A stretch of DNA of 45,173 nucleotides from an uncultured Rhodospirillales bacterium (GTDB lineage: Bacteria > Pseudomonadota > Alphaproteobacteria > Rhodospirillales > Defluviicoccaceae): positions 1 to 45,173 of the forward strand of contig CAKZLS010000092.1 in NCBI GenBank assembly GCA_937127205.1, written 5' to 3'. Shown piece after piece: positions 17,198 through 27,004 of the stretch. The notes beneath the pieces are model-generated. The model saw only the letters and a list, made by a program, of their open reading frames with translations, made no database searches and was not told where the DNA came from. The position numbers and the translations under genes are program-made. Position 1 is the stretch's first letter, and every line of letters starts with the position of its first letter.

Positions 17198-17689
17198 ATG
17201 GTTGAATCAAATAATCAAGGGAGGCGGAAAGGAAGGGGCACTTCCCGCGGCTCTCGAATTGAGCGGTTGCCTCCGGGCACACCAAATCCGGTCGATATCC
17301 ATGTAGGCAGCCGTGTGCGGCTCCGGCGTACCCTTCTTGGGTTGAGTCAGGAGAAGCTTGGGGAAGCGGTTGGACTCACGTTTCAGCAGATCCAAAAATA
17401 CGAACGCGGGGCAAATCGCATCGGCGCGTCACGTTTGTTCGAATTTAGCCGGATCCTCGATGTCCCCGTTTCGTTTTTCTTCGACGACATGCCCGACCTC
17501 ATGTCCAGCGAAGAGGCGCAATCGGCTTGGGGCCTCAGCGATCAACCTCATTCTTCTCTGGACCCGGATCCGTTGACCCGCCGTGAAACGCTTGAATTGG
17601 TGCGCGCGTACTATCGGATCGGAGACCCGCAGGTGCGTAAGCGTTTGTTCGAACTCGCGAAATCCCTAGGCAACGCCGAACAGGGTTAG
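17198..17689 (+). CDS. XRE-family helix-turn-helix regulator preceding metK
   Basis: A 163-residue protein with a basic, disordered N-terminus (about residues 1-30). A Cro/C1-type helix-turn-helix follows at about 35-95 (VRLRRTLLGLSQEKLGEAVG, FQQIQKYERGANRI), then a C-terminal segment ending in a helix (RETLELVRAYYRIGDPQVRKRLFELA). This family sits between lnt and metK in many alphaproteobacteria. Its targets are not evident from the sequence. Proximity suggests, but does not show, a link to methionine/SAM metabolism. The ATG at 17198 was chosen because a purine-rich GAAAAGAAAAAC precedes it; the exact N-terminus is uncertain. Confidence 0.85.
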   Translation: MVESNNQGRRKGRGTSRGSRIERLPPGTPNPVDIHVGSRVRLRRTLLGLSQEKLGEAVGLTFQQIQKYERGANRIGASRLFEFSRILDVPVSFFFDDMPDLMSSEEAQSAWGLSDQPHSSLDPDPLTRRETLELVRAYYRIGDPQVRKRLFELAKSLGNAEQG

Positions 17690-17757
17690 GGACAGGTTCG
17701 GCGGGGCGCTGATCGGTCGCAAAGTCACGGGTAAACTCCTTGACCTTGGTTGTAAAG

Positions 17758-17810
17758 GTTGCCACAAGTCCGTTTCGGTCCCGTGGTGACGTTCGCTGAG
17801 TAGCGGACTT
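17758..17810 (+). ncRNA. Candidate H-type pseudoknot (SAM-responsive riboswitch?) in the metK leader
   Basis: Stem 1 pairs GTTGCCAC (17758-17765) with GTGGTGAC (17783-17790), all eight positions, two of them G-U. The loop sequence AAGTCCG (17766-17772) is perfectly complementary to CGGACTT (17804-17810) downstream, so the two stems interlock as an H-type pseudoknot of 53 nt. A competing hairpin pairs GTTCGCT (17791-17797) with AGCGGAC (17802-17808) and would exclude stem 2. SAM-II and SAM/SAH riboswitches are H-type pseudoknots of similar size, and SAM/SAH elements precede metK in alphaproteobacteria. The CACAA and CGTG flanks of the loop also recall SAM/SAH, but the loop is longer and I cannot match the consensus fully. 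Confidence 0.45.
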
Positions 17811-17915
17811 GTCCACCGGGGAAAATTGGGTATGTGCCAAGGCGCCCGGTCAGACCTTTTTTCTGGCGAACATCTTCATCCAACACCTCCTTTTAATAGA
17901 GTTGAGGCATCAGCT

Positions 17916-19087
<1,172 letters not shown>

Positions 19088-19091
<4 letters not shown>

Positions 19092-19861
19092 CGCAATTCC
19101 CGGCACCATCAAGCGCTATTAACGCTCCGCACTTCCACGGCCGCCGCAAAGGGCGGCGGTTGCGCCCAGGCCGTCAAGCTTTGGTGGACTCGTACCTTCC
19201 GCGGCTGCGCATTGTGCTTCCGCGGAAGGGAGAGAGTCTCGAGCCGCAAACCTTGTTCGACAAGCCGGTGCGCGATGTCTGGCTGGAAGTGGGATTTGGC
19301 GCGGGCGAGCATTTGGTGTCGCAGGCGGAGGCCCATCGGGATGTGGGATTTATCGGCTGCGAGCCGTTCATCAATGGCGTGGCCGCCGTGCTGTCGAAGG
19401 TGAAGGCGCGGCAACTCGACAATGTGCGCATTTTGGATGACGACGCGCGTCCGCTGTTGGCGGCATTGGTCGATGCGAGCGTCGGCCGGGTGTTCGTTCT
19501 TTTTTCGGACCCCTGGCCGAAGGCACGGCACAACGAGCGCCGCTTTATCAGCGCCAGCACCGTCGATGCGGTGGCAAGGATCCTGAAAGATCGCGGCCAT
19601 TTGTGCTTTGCCAGCGATCATATGGGGTATGTCCGCTGGGCGCTGGAGCGCGTAACGGCCGACAGGCGGTTCTCATGGACGGCGCGGCAGCCCGCGGATT
19701 GGCGGTGCCGCCCGGAAGACTGGTTTCCCACGCGGTACGAGGCCAAGGCACGCGCTCGAGGCGCGGCGTGCGCCTACCTTAAGTTCGAGCGCGAGGGCCG
19801 TATCGGCGGCCGGGCGCCCGAGCGAAAAAGCCTTGTGCGCTCGGGCGCAGAGGTTATATAG
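19088..19861 (+). CDS. trmB: tRNA (guanine-N7-)-methyltransferase TrmB
   Basis: TrmB makes m7G46 in tRNA using SAM. The product shows the SAM-binding EVGFGAGEHL and GCEPF motifs and the diagnostic FSDPWPKARHNERR block. The TTG at 19088 overlaps the metK stop (TTGA), the same junction type as miaB/phoH, and gives 257 residues. A start at 19037, inside metK, would add 17 residues without homology. The N-terminal GRRKGRRLRPGRQALVD stretch is the usual alphaproteobacterial opening. Coupling SAM synthesis to a SAM-using methyltransferase in one transcript is a common arrangement here. Confidence 0.93.
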
Positions 19862-19930
19862 GAGGAGTAGCGGGCGTAGGGCTCGGCAACGATTGAGTCT
19901 CGTTGAGCTTAGCATTGGCAAGTTCGATGG

Positions 19931-19955
19931 GGCGGGCTAAAGGCCCGCCTTTTTT
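19931..19955 (+). terminator. Strong intrinsic terminator / attenuator between trmB and rimP
   Basis: GGCGGGC (19931-19937) pairs perfectly with GCCCGCC (19943-19949) around a 5-nt loop and is followed by six T residues (19950-19955). This ends the metK-trmB transcript. Because it lies only 60 nt before the rimP-nusA-infB operon, it may also act as an attenuator in a longer rimP leader; NusA autoregulation at such sites is known in other proteobacteria. Confidence 0.85.
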
Positions 19956-20014
19956 GGTTATTGGGGCCGACGCTCAGGTATTTCGACGTATGTTCGGGAA
20001 TTTAGGACTGGCGA

Positions 20015-20521
20015 ATGGATCCAGCCAATCGCATCGAGAGGCTTATCCGGCCCACGGCCGAGGCCATGGGATTCGATCTTATCAGGGTCGCAATTCTCGG
20101 ACAGCAGAAGTTTAGGTTGCAGATTATGGCCGAAAGGCTTGTTGACGGGTCCATGACGATCGAAGATTGTGCCGTACTCAGTCGTGCGATATCTCCGATT
20201 CTGGAGGTCGAGGATCCGCTGCCGGAGGCGTATACATTAGAGGTCAGCTCGCCGGGGATTGATCGGCCGCTGGTTCGCCTGAGCGACTTTGAGAAGTATG
20301 CGGGGTTCGAGGCGAAGATCGAGATGGAGTCTCCGGTGGGAGGCCGCCGCCGGTTCCAGGGCCGGTTACTAGGCACGGACGAAAGAAACGTCCGCCTGAA
20401 TGTTGAGGACGACGAGGTTGCATTGACGTTTGATGATATCAGGCGGGCTAAGCTTATGCTGACCAAGGAATTGCTCGCTGCGCACGAGCAAGGTGCAGCG
20501 ACACAGTCGGGTGAGCAATAA
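20015..20521 (+). CDS. rimP: Ribosome maturation factor RimP
   Basis: RimP assists assembly of the 30S ribosomal subunit. The 168-residue protein shows the family blocks IERLIRPTAEAMGFDLIRVAI, MTIEDCAVLSRAISPILEVEDPLPEAYTLEVSSPGIDRPL and a C-terminal SH3-like region (about 90-150). It opens the operon that continues with nusA, and its stop overlaps the nusA start (TAATG). Confidence 0.95.
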   Translation: MDPANRIERLIRPTAEAMGFDLIRVAILGQQKFRLQIMAERLVDGSMTIEDCAVLSRAISPILEVEDPLPEAYTLEVSSPGIDRPLVRLSDFEKYAGFEAKIEMESPVGGRRRFQGRLLGTDERNVRLNVEDDEVALTFDDIRRAKLMLTKELLAAHEQGAATQSGEQ

Positions 20522-22113
20522 TGAAGCTAGCAAAAGAAGCAGAGGCCGTTCACTCACGACCGGAGCTGCTGCAGGTTGCGGAAACCGTCGCGCGTGACAA
20601 GGGCATTGATCGCGATGAGGTCCTCGAGGCCATGGAGCAGGCCATTCAGAAGGCGGGCCGCTCCAAGTATGGGCACGAGCACGACATCCGCGCCAACATC
20701 GACCGGGTCACCGGCGAAATCAGTCTCGCTCGGTATCTGGAAGTCGTCGAAGAGATTGAAAACGAAGCGACACAGATCGGTATCGACGGGGCTCGCGGGC
20801 GAAAATCGGATGCGGAGATGGGCGAGTTCTTGGTGGATCCGCTGCCGCCAATCGATTTTGGCCGGATCGCGGCTCAAACGGCCAAACAGGTCATTGTCCA
20901 CAAAGTTCGGGAAGCTGAGCGCAAGCGCCAGTACGACGAATTCAAGGACCGTGTCGGCGAAGTCGTCAACGGTCTTGTCAAGCGGGTCGAGTTCGGCAAT
21001 GTCATTGTTGATCTCAGCCGGGCCGAAGCGATGTTGCGCCGGGAAGAGACGATCCCCCGGGAACACTTCAATACTGGTGATCGGGTTCGGTCCTACATAC
21101 TGGACGTGCGCGAAGAGCCGCGCGGACCGCAGATTTTTCTGTCGCGAACGCACCCGCAGTTCATGGCCAAGCTGTTTGCACAGGAAGTGCCGGAAATATA
21201 CGAGGGCATTATCGAGATCAGATCGGTCGCCCGTGATCCCGGGTCTCGGGCGAAGATTGCGGTGTATTCCAACGAGTCCACGATCGATCCCGTGGGGCCG
21301 TGTATCGGCATGCGCGGATCCCGGGTTCAGGCCGTTGTCGGAGAATTGCAGGGCGAGAAGATCGATATTATCCAGTGGTCTTCCGACCCGGCGACCTTCA
21401 TCGTCAACGCGCTGGCGCCTGCCGAGGTCGCAAAGGTGGTTCTCGACGAAGAGGCCAACCGCATCGAAGTGGTCGTGCCGGACGATCAGCTCAGTCTGGC
21501 CATTGGCCGGCGCGGGCAGAACGTGCGTCTCGCCTCGCAGTTGACCGGTTGGGACATCGACATCCTGACCGAGGACGAAGAATCGCAGCGCCGCAACGAA
21601 GAATTTCGCGGCCGGTCTCAAACCTTTATCGATGCCCTCAATGTCGATGATGTGATTGCCCATCTTTTGGTAACCGAAGGCTTTTCGTCGGTTGAGGAAG
21701 TTGCATTCGTGCCGATCGACGACCTGTTGACCATCGAGGGCTTTGAAGAGGACGTCGCGCACGAACTCCGCGAGCGGGCGCGGTCTTTTCTCTCTGTTCG
21801 TGATGAAGAGTTCGACCGCAAGCGCGTGGAGCTGGGAGTCGCCGATGAATTGACCGAGGTTGCCGGTCTTAAGCCGGCGGTCCTCGTCGCACTGGGTGAG
21901 CAGGGCGTTAAGACATTGGATGACTTGGCTGACTTGGCCGGCGACGAGCTTATGGAAATCGCCCCAGCCGGCACTTTGACCGAAGAGCGTGCCAACGATA
22001 TTATCATGGCTGCTCGAGCTCACTGGTTCGAAGGCGACGACGCTCCGGAAACCGAGCTTTCGGCGGCCGAAGCTCCTAAGGTGGATGCCGTAGAGGAGCG
22101 TAAAGAAGGCTGA
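20521..22113 (+). CDS. nusA: Transcription termination/antitermination factor NusA
   Basis: NusA binds RNA polymerase and modulates pausing, termination and antitermination. The 530-residue protein has the N-terminal polymerase-binding domain (about 1-125), an S1 domain (about 133-200), and tandem KH domains (about 205-345; VGPCIGMRGSRVQAVVGEL and SLAIGRRGQNVRLASQLTGW). Two C-terminal helix-hairpin-helix repeats follow (about 375-425 and 445-500). The C-terminal repeats resemble the acidic AR domains of proteobacterial NusA. It lies between rimP and ylxR with minimal spacing. Confidence 0.96.
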   Translation: MKLAKEAEAVHSRPELLQVAETVARDKGIDRDEVLEAMEQAIQKAGRSKYGHEHDIRANIDRVTGEISLARYLEVVEEIENEATQIGIDGARGRKSDAEMGEFLVDPLPPIDFGRIAAQTAKQVIVHKVREAERKRQYDEFKDRVGEVVNGLVKRVEFGNVIVDLSRAEAMLRREETIPREHFNTGDRVRSYILDVREEPRGPQIFLSRTHPQFMAKLFAQEVPEIYEGIIEIRSVARDPGSRAKIAVYSNESTIDPVGPCIGMRGSRVQAVVGELQGEKIDIIQWSSDPATFIVNALAPAEVAKVVLDEEANRIEVVVPDDQLSLAIGRRGQNVRLASQLTGWDIDILTEDEESQRRNEEFRGRSQTFIDALNVDDVIAHLLVTEGFSSVEEVAFVPIDDLLTIEGFEEDVAHELRERARSFLSVRDEEFDRKRVELGVADELTEVAGLKPAVLVALGEQGVKTLDDLADLAGDELMEIAPAGTLTEERANDIIMAARAHWFEGDDAPETELSAAEAPKVDAVEERKEG

Positions 22114-22119
22114 GGAGCG

Positions 22120-22752
22120 ATGGCCGGGCACCCGAAACGTCTCGCCGCCGGCGCCGAGGATCAGCCTCAAAGACGCTGCATCGCGAGCGGAGCGGTAAAG
22201 GACAAGCAGGCGCTGCTGAGGTTCGTCATCGACCCTCAGGGGCAGGTGGTTCCGGATATCGGCGGTCGGTTGCCGGGAAGAGGTATATGGGTGAGTGCAA
22301 ACCGGCAAATGTTGAAGAAGGCTTGTGAAAAGAACTTGTTTGCACGGGCTGCACGCGCCCAGGTGACTGTTTCGGCAGACCTTGTCGAGAGGGTCGAAGG
22401 GCTACTTGTGCGCCGCTGTCTCGACCGGATTGGCATGGCGCGGCGCGCCGGCCAAGCGGTGTCGGGATACGAAAAAGTCAGTGAATGGTTGCGGGCGGGG
22501 CGCGGAGGTGTTCTTTTAGCCGCTGCCGATGGTGCTCCCGGGGCTCGTGCGAAAATGCGCGCAGCGGGGCCCGATGTGCCGGTGGTGGATGTGTTCTGTG
22601 CTGATGAGCTGGGGATGACCGCCGGTCGTGAACGCACCGTGCATTTGGTGATTGCGCCGGGGAAGTTGGCGTTGGGTGTTCGTCGGGATGCGGCACGATT
22701 GTCGGGATTCCGAAATGACGATGCCCAAGCCACCCATCCCGGGAAACCGTGA
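22120..22752 (+). CDS. YlxR (DUF448) / L7Ae-like RNA-binding fusion protein
   Basis: A 210-residue two-domain protein. The YlxR domain covers about residues 15-85 (RRCIASGAVKDKQALLRFV, GGRLPGRGIWVS). A ribosomal L7Ae/L30e-like domain covers about 95-190 (GMARRAGQAVSGYEKVSEWL). In Firmicutes these are separate small genes (ylxR and rplGB) between nusA and infB; in alphaproteobacteria they are commonly fused, as here. YlxR has been linked to RNase P and nucleoid functions; the role in this group is uncertain. It begins 6 nt after nusA. Confidence 0.88.
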   Translation: MAGHPKRLAAGAEDQPQRRCIASGAVKDKQALLRFVIDPQGQVVPDIGGRLPGRGIWVSANRQMLKKACEKNLFARAARAQVTVSADLVERVEGLLVRRCLDRIGMARRAGQAVSGYEKVSEWLRAGRGGVLLAAADGAPGARAKMRAAGPDVPVVDVFCADELGMTAGRERTVHLVIAPGKLALGVRRDAARLSGFRNDDAQATHPGKP

Positions 22753-22779
22753 GATAGAGTCGAGACTGACAAGACTGAA

Positions 22780-25428
22780 ATGTCCGAGATCAAAGAAACC
22801 GATGAAAACAAGCAGGAGCCGCTGAGCAGACCGCGGCGGCTGGAGCTTAAAAAGACGGTCGAGACCGGCCAGGTGCGGCAGAGCTTTGCCCACGGCCGAT
22901 CGAAGATGGTCACGGTCGAGGTGCGCAAGAAGAAGACCTATGCGCGCGATGAACGGGGCCGTATGTCGGAGGTGCGCCGGGAAGCCGAAGCCGCGGCGAA
23001 GAAATCCGCCGAAGCGGCCGCTTTTTCCGCGCAAAGCGATGGTTTGCCGCGTGAAGGAGCGGCGATCGGGCTAACTCACAAAGAGAAAGAGGCCCGCGCG
23101 CGCGCCTTGCAAGACGCCATCAAGATGGAAGAGGAACGCTCTGTCGAACCGGAAGAAATGGAGTCCGAGTTCGTCGAGCAAGAGGACGCCCCCGTTGAGC
23201 CGGAGATGCCGATCGACGATGCGGTGACCGACGAGCCTGATACGTCTGCCGCCGAAGCGGTGGCTGGCGAGGTGCCCGCGGAGCCCGTAGCGGCGGAGGC
23301 CGAGGCCCCACCGTCGGTACCCGAAACTGAGCCCGAGCCCAAATCCGAGTCTGAAGCGCCTACCGCGGAGGCTGCGCCGGCTTCGGTCGGGCCTGCCGCT
23401 CCGCCGACAGCCCCTGCGGCGCCGGCTGCGACGGCTGCCGAAACCGAGGAAGAGGACAAACGCGGTCGAGCGAAGAAACCGGTAAAAACCGAGGCTCGTC
23501 GTCCGGCCACCGCCCAGCGCAAGGGCGAGCCGAGCCGCCGCGCCGGGCGGCTGACGATCGTCGATGCTCTCGACGACGGCAGCGAACGGGTCCGGAGTTT
23601 GGCGTCGGTCAAGCGGGCGCGCCAGAAAGAAAAAAATAAGCAGGTTGGGCCGGCTCGAGGCGAAAATCTAAAGATCGTTCGCGAAGTGATTATCCCAGAA
23701 ACCTTGACGGTGCAGGAATTGGCCAACCGGATGGCTGCGCGAAGCGCGGATGTCATTAAGGCGCTCATGAAAATGGGAGTTATGGCAACCATCAACCATT
23801 CCGTCGATGGCGATACGGCCGAACTTCTGGCCCAGGAATTCGGGCACAATCCCAAGAGAGTGAGCGACGCCGACGTGGAAATTGGCCTTAAAGGCGAAAC
23901 CGACTCCGAAGAGACCTTGAAAGCCCGCCCGCCTGTTGTGACGGTGATGGGACATGTGGACCACGGTAAGACGTCTCTGCTGGATGCACTGAGAAAAACC
24001 GACGTGGCCGACCGCGAAGCCGGCGGCATTACGCAGCACATCGGTGCCTATCAGGTCACCATGCCGCACGGCGGCAAGATCACATTCGTCGATACACCGG
24101 GCCACGAAGCGTTCACCGAAATGCGTTCCCGTGGCGCCCATGCAACCGATATCGTCGTTTTGGTGGTTGCCGCCGATGATGGGGTGATGCCCCAAACCAA
24201 GGAGGCGATTGACCACGCCAAGGCGGCCGAAGTTCCGATTATCGTGGCCATCAACAAGATCGATAGGCCGGAGTCCAATCCTCATCGTGTCCAGACCGAT
24301 CTGCTGCAACACGGCATCGTGGTCGAAGCCATGGGGGGTGAAGACTTGTGCGTGGAGGTTTCAGCCAAGGAGGGAACCAACCTCGAGAAGCTTGAAGAGG
24401 CGATCCTGCTGCAGGCTGAGATCCTTGACCTCAAGGCCAATCCGGATCGTCCCGCCGAGGGCGTCATCGTTGAATCCAGGATGGAGCGGGGGCGCGGAAC
24501 CGTTGCAACCGTACTCGTTCAAAGAGGCACGCTTCGTGTCGGCGACATCATCGTAGCCGGTAGCGAGTGGGGCCGCGTCCGAGGGCTTTCGAATTCGAGT
24601 GGCAAACCCGCCAAGCTCGCCGGTCCGGGAATGCCGGTCGAGGCCTTGGGCCTCGGCGGTACGCCGGCGGCCGGTGACGAGGTCGTGGTCGTCGACAGCG
24701 AGGCCCGCGCCCGCGAGGTGACGGAATTCCGCCAGCGCAGAACCCGTGACGCCAAGGCCGTGGCCAATCGCAGTTCATTCGAGGACATGTTCCAACGCAT
24801 TCAGGATGGCGAGGCCAAGGAACTGCCGGTCGTGATCAAGGCGGATGTCCATGGTTCCGTGGAGGCAATTGTTGGCGCTCTGACCAAGCTCGGCACCGAC
24901 GAAGTCAAGACGCAGATCTTGCACGCTGGCATCGGCGGTATCAACGAGTCCGACGTCGGGCTGGCCCGCGCGTCGGAGGCCATGATCATTGGCTTCAATG
25001 TGCGTGCCAACCCGCAGGCGCGCGAGCTGGCCAAGCGCGACGGAGTCGAAATCCGGTATTATTCGATCATTTACGACGTTACCGATGATCTCAAATCAAT
25101 GCTATCAGGCATGTTGGCGCCGAAGTTGCGCGAAAACACCCTTGGATACGCGGAAATCCGCGAAGTGTTCAATATCACCAAGGTCGGCAAGGTTGCCGGT
25201 AGCATGGTAACCGAAGGCGTGGTGCGCCGCGGGGCCAAGGTTCGGCTGCTGCGCGACAATGTCGTTATCCACGAGGGCGATCTCGGGCAGTTGAGGCGCT
25301 TCAAGGAAGACGCCAAGGAAGTCCGGGAAGGTTACGATTGCGGCATCTCCCTGGCCAACTACCAGGACATCAAGGTCGGCGACATGATCGAATGCTTCGA
25401 GATCGAGGAAGTCGCACGCGAACTTTGA
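22780..25428 (+). CDS. infB: Translation initiation factor IF-2
   Basis: IF-2 is the GTPase that delivers initiator tRNA to the 30S subunit. The 882-residue product has an IF2-associated N-terminal segment, then a long Ala/Glu/Pro-rich low-complexity region (about 115-245) and the IF2_N domain near 310-360. The G domain has GHVDHGKT at 391-398, DTPGHEAF and NKID. The last part holds domains II, III and the C-terminal fMet-tRNA-binding domain. The acidic linker is long but of a kind usual for alphaproteobacterial IF-2. It lies 27 nt after the YlxR fusion gene. Confidence 0.97.
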   Translation: MSEIKETDENKQEPLSRPRRLELKKTVETGQVRQSFAHGRSKMVTVEVRKKKTYARDERGRMSEVRREAEAAAKKSAEAAAFSAQSDGLPREGAAIGLTHKEKEARARALQDAIKMEEERSVEPEEMESEFVEQEDAPVEPEMPIDDAVTDEPDTSAAEAVAGEVPAEPVAAEAEAPPSVPETEPEPKSESEAPTAEAAPASVGPAAPPTAPAAPAATAAETEEEDKRGRAKKPVKTEARRPATAQRKGEPSRRAGRLTIVDALDDGSERVRSLASVKRARQKEKNKQVGPARGENLKIVREVIIPETLTVQELANRMAARSADVIKALMKMGVMATINHSVDGDTAELLAQEFGHNPKRVSDADVEIGLKGETDSEETLKARPPVVTVMGHVDHGKTSLLDALRKTDVADREAGGITQHIGAYQVTMPHGGKITFVDTPGHEAFTEMRSRGAHATDIVVLVVAADDGVMPQTKEAIDHAKAAEVPIIVAINKIDRPESNPHRVQTDLLQHGIVVEAMGGEDLCVEVSAKEGTNLEKLEEAILLQAEILDLKANPDRPAEGVIVESRMERGRGTVATVLVQRGTLRVGDIIVAGSEWGRVRGLSNSSGKPAKLAGPGMPVEALGLGGTPAAGDEVVVVDSEARAREVTEFRQRRTRDAKAVANRSSFEDMFQRIQDGEAKELPVVIKADVHGSVEAIVGALTKLGTDEVKTQILHAGIGGINESDVGLARASEAMIIGFNVRANPQARELAKRDGVEIRYYSIIYDVTDDLKSMLSGMLAPKLRENTLGYAEIREVFNITKVGKVAGSMVTEGVVRRGAKVRLLRDNVVIHEGDLGQLRRFKEDAKEVREGYDCGISLANYQDIKVGDMIECFEIEEVAREL

Positions 25429-25479
25429 TCGCGGTCGGCGGTTCCCCAATAATTGCAACACCGGCTTGATGAGAACGTA

Positions 25480-25890
25480 ATGGCAAGGGGAGCCGGGAAG
25501 ACTCCAAGTCAACGACAACTGCGATTCGGCGAAGAGATACGCCACGCCTTGGCGTGGGTTATCGAACGCGGCGAGATCCGCGACCCGCGCCTAGCCGGAT
25601 TGCCGGTCACTGTAACCGAGGTGCGCGTCAGCCCCGACCTCCGCAATGCAACGGTATTCGTCGTTCCGTTGGGTGGCAGCGGCGATGGCGAGACGCTGAT
25701 CGAAGCCCTTGGCAAGGCGACGCCTTTTCTCCGTCACAGGGTCGCGCAGGCAGTAACGTTGAAATACGTCCCCAAGCTGACCTTCAAAATCGACGTTTCC
25801 TTCGACGAGGCGAGTAGAATCGATGATCTTCTCAAAAACCCAGCCGTTGCGCGCGACCTCGCTCGCGAGCGCGACGATGAAGAGTCTTAG
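25480..25890 (+). CDS. rbfA: Ribosome-binding factor A
   Basis: RbfA is a KH-like-fold cold-shock factor needed for 16S rRNA 5'-end maturation on the 30S subunit. I use the ATG at 25480 because the protein then starts just before the conserved SQRQLRFGEEIRHALA; an in-frame TTG at 25453 would add nine residues without support. The product has 136 residues, including VTVTEVRVSPDLRNATVFV and LKYVPKLTFKIDVSFDEASRID. Its stop codon lies inside the first of three tandem palindromes. Confidence 0.95.
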   Translation: MARGAGKTPSQRQLRFGEEIRHALAWVIERGEIRDPRLAGLPVTVTEVRVSPDLRNATVFVVPLGGSGDGETLIEALGKATPFLRHRVAQAVTLKYVPKLTFKIDVSFDEASRIDDLLKNPAVARDLARERDDEES

Positions 25891-26049
25891 AGCGATGCAC
25901 GACCGAGCGCGATCACCCGATCGAACCGAGCTCTAGAGCAATATCCGATCAAGTGGAATCACTTGACCGGATTTACTTGCTCTAAAAATCAATAGTTTAG
26001 AGCACGACTACCCGTTCGGATCGGATCGATCTGAACGGGACGTGCTCTA
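25888..26049. repeat. Three tandem extragenic palindromes between rbfA and truB
   Basis: Three head-to-tail dyads, each about 50 bp, share TAGAGC(A) / (T)GCTCTA ends. Unit 1 (25888-25935) has weak internal symmetry. Unit 2 (25934-25984) has arms TAGAGCA and TGCTCTA plus an inner stem pairing TCAAGTG (25949-25955) with CACTTGA (25960-25966), flanked by ATCCG and CGGAT. Unit 3 (25998-26049) has perfect 9-bp outer arms TAGAGCACG / CGTGCTCTA and inner arms CCCGTTC / GAACGGG. The outline resembles dispersed AGAGCA-type palindromes that I recall from alphaproteobacterial genomes. The block is within the rimP-pnp operon and abuts the truB ribosome binding site. Confidence 0.8.
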
Positions 26050-26059
26050 GGAGGTTCCT

Positions 26060-26989
26060 ATGGGTCGGAAAAGACGAGGCGGCGTGCCCGTGCACGGCTG
26101 GTTTCTGGTGGACAAGCCGTTGGGCATTACTTCGGCGGCTGCGGTCGCGATTGTTCGGCGCTTGCTCAACGCCATGAAAGCCGGTCACGGAGGAACGCTG
26201 GACCCTCTTGCCACGGGGGTCCTCCCCATAGCGCTCGGCGAGGCGACGAAGACGGTTTCATATGTGATGGATGGCCGGAAAGCCTACCGCTTCACGATCC
26301 GCTGGGGCGAACAGCGATCAACGGACGACGCCGAAGGAGAGGTGCTCCACCTCAGTGACGTCCGTCCCTCCGAGCAGGCCATTCGGGCGGTTCTGCCGCA
26401 GTTTACCGGCGATATCGAGCAGGTGCCGCCGACTTTCTCGGCGATAAAACTGGGTGGACAGCGGGCTTACGCGCTGGCCCGCGCGGACGCGCCGGTGGAC
26501 CTGCCGGCGCGGCGGGTAACCATCGAGCGGTTCGAGGTTGTGGCGTGCCCGGATGCGGATCATGCCGTATTCGAGGTTCAGTCGGGCAAGGGCGCCTACA
26601 TGCGTTCGCTTGCCCGGGATCTCGCCGTTGCTCTCGGTACCGTCGGCTATGTGTCGGCGCTGAGACGCATATCCGTTGGTTCATTCACGGAATCCATGGC
26701 GATTCCCCTGGATAATGTAAACGGCTTGCGGCATAGTGGCGCGCTCTTCGAGCATGTGCTTCCAGTAGGGTCGGCGCTGGCCGACATCCCGGCATTGACC
26801 CTGACCGAGGCAGAAGCTCGACGTTTGAGGCACGGACAGCCGATTGCGGTATTGCCCGTGGCCAGCCGGTCAACGTGTGAAGGCCTATACCCGGAGGCGG
26901 TGTGTTGCGCCATGTCGGGAGGACAGCCGGTCGCGTTGGCCCAAATCCGGGGCGGGGAAATTCGCCCTATCAGAGTTCTCAACCTTTAG
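26060..26989 (+). CDS. truB: tRNA pseudouridine-55 synthase TruB
   Basis: TruB makes pseudouridine 55 in the T-loop of tRNAs. The 309-residue protein has the catalytic motif GHGGTLDPLATGVL with Asp48 as nucleophile, the SYVMDGRKAYRFTIRWG block and the GAYMRSLARDLAVALG motif. A C-terminal PUA-like region covers about residues 240-305. The ATG at 26060 follows a strong AGGAGGT ribosome binding site placed at the edge of the palindromic repeat block. It sits 15 nt before rpsO in the conserved infB-rbfA-truB-rpsO-pnp order. Confidence 0.96.
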   Translation: MGRKRRGGVPVHGWFLVDKPLGITSAAAVAIVRRLLNAMKAGHGGTLDPLATGVLPIALGEATKTVSYVMDGRKAYRFTIRWGEQRSTDDAEGEVLHLSDVRPSEQAIRAVLPQFTGDIEQVPPTFSAIKLGGQRAYALARADAPVDLPARRVTIERFEVVACPDADHAVFEVQSGKGAYMRSLARDLAVALGTVGYVSALRRISVGSFTESMAIPLDNVNGLRHSGALFEHVLPVGSALADIPALTLTEAEARRLRHGQPIAVLPVASRSTCEGLYPEAVCCAMSGGQPVALAQIRGGEIRPIRVLNL

Positions 26990-27004
26990 CTAGGGAAACC
27001 GAAG

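Noticed and set aside
17826..17915. N-terminal extension of MetK starting at 17826
   Set aside because: These 30 residues do not resemble MetK; the GTG at 17916 has a suitable ribosome binding site and gives the normal length.
17690..17915. Exact SAM-II riboswitch
   Set aside because: The topology is similar, but I could not find the conserved SAM-II loop sequences, so only a generic pseudoknot candidate is reported.
20554..22308. Long open frame on the minus strand opposite nusA (584 codons)
   Set aside because: It lies entirely opposite a clear nusA gene, shows no recognisable domain, and is a typical mirror frame of GC-rich coding DNA.
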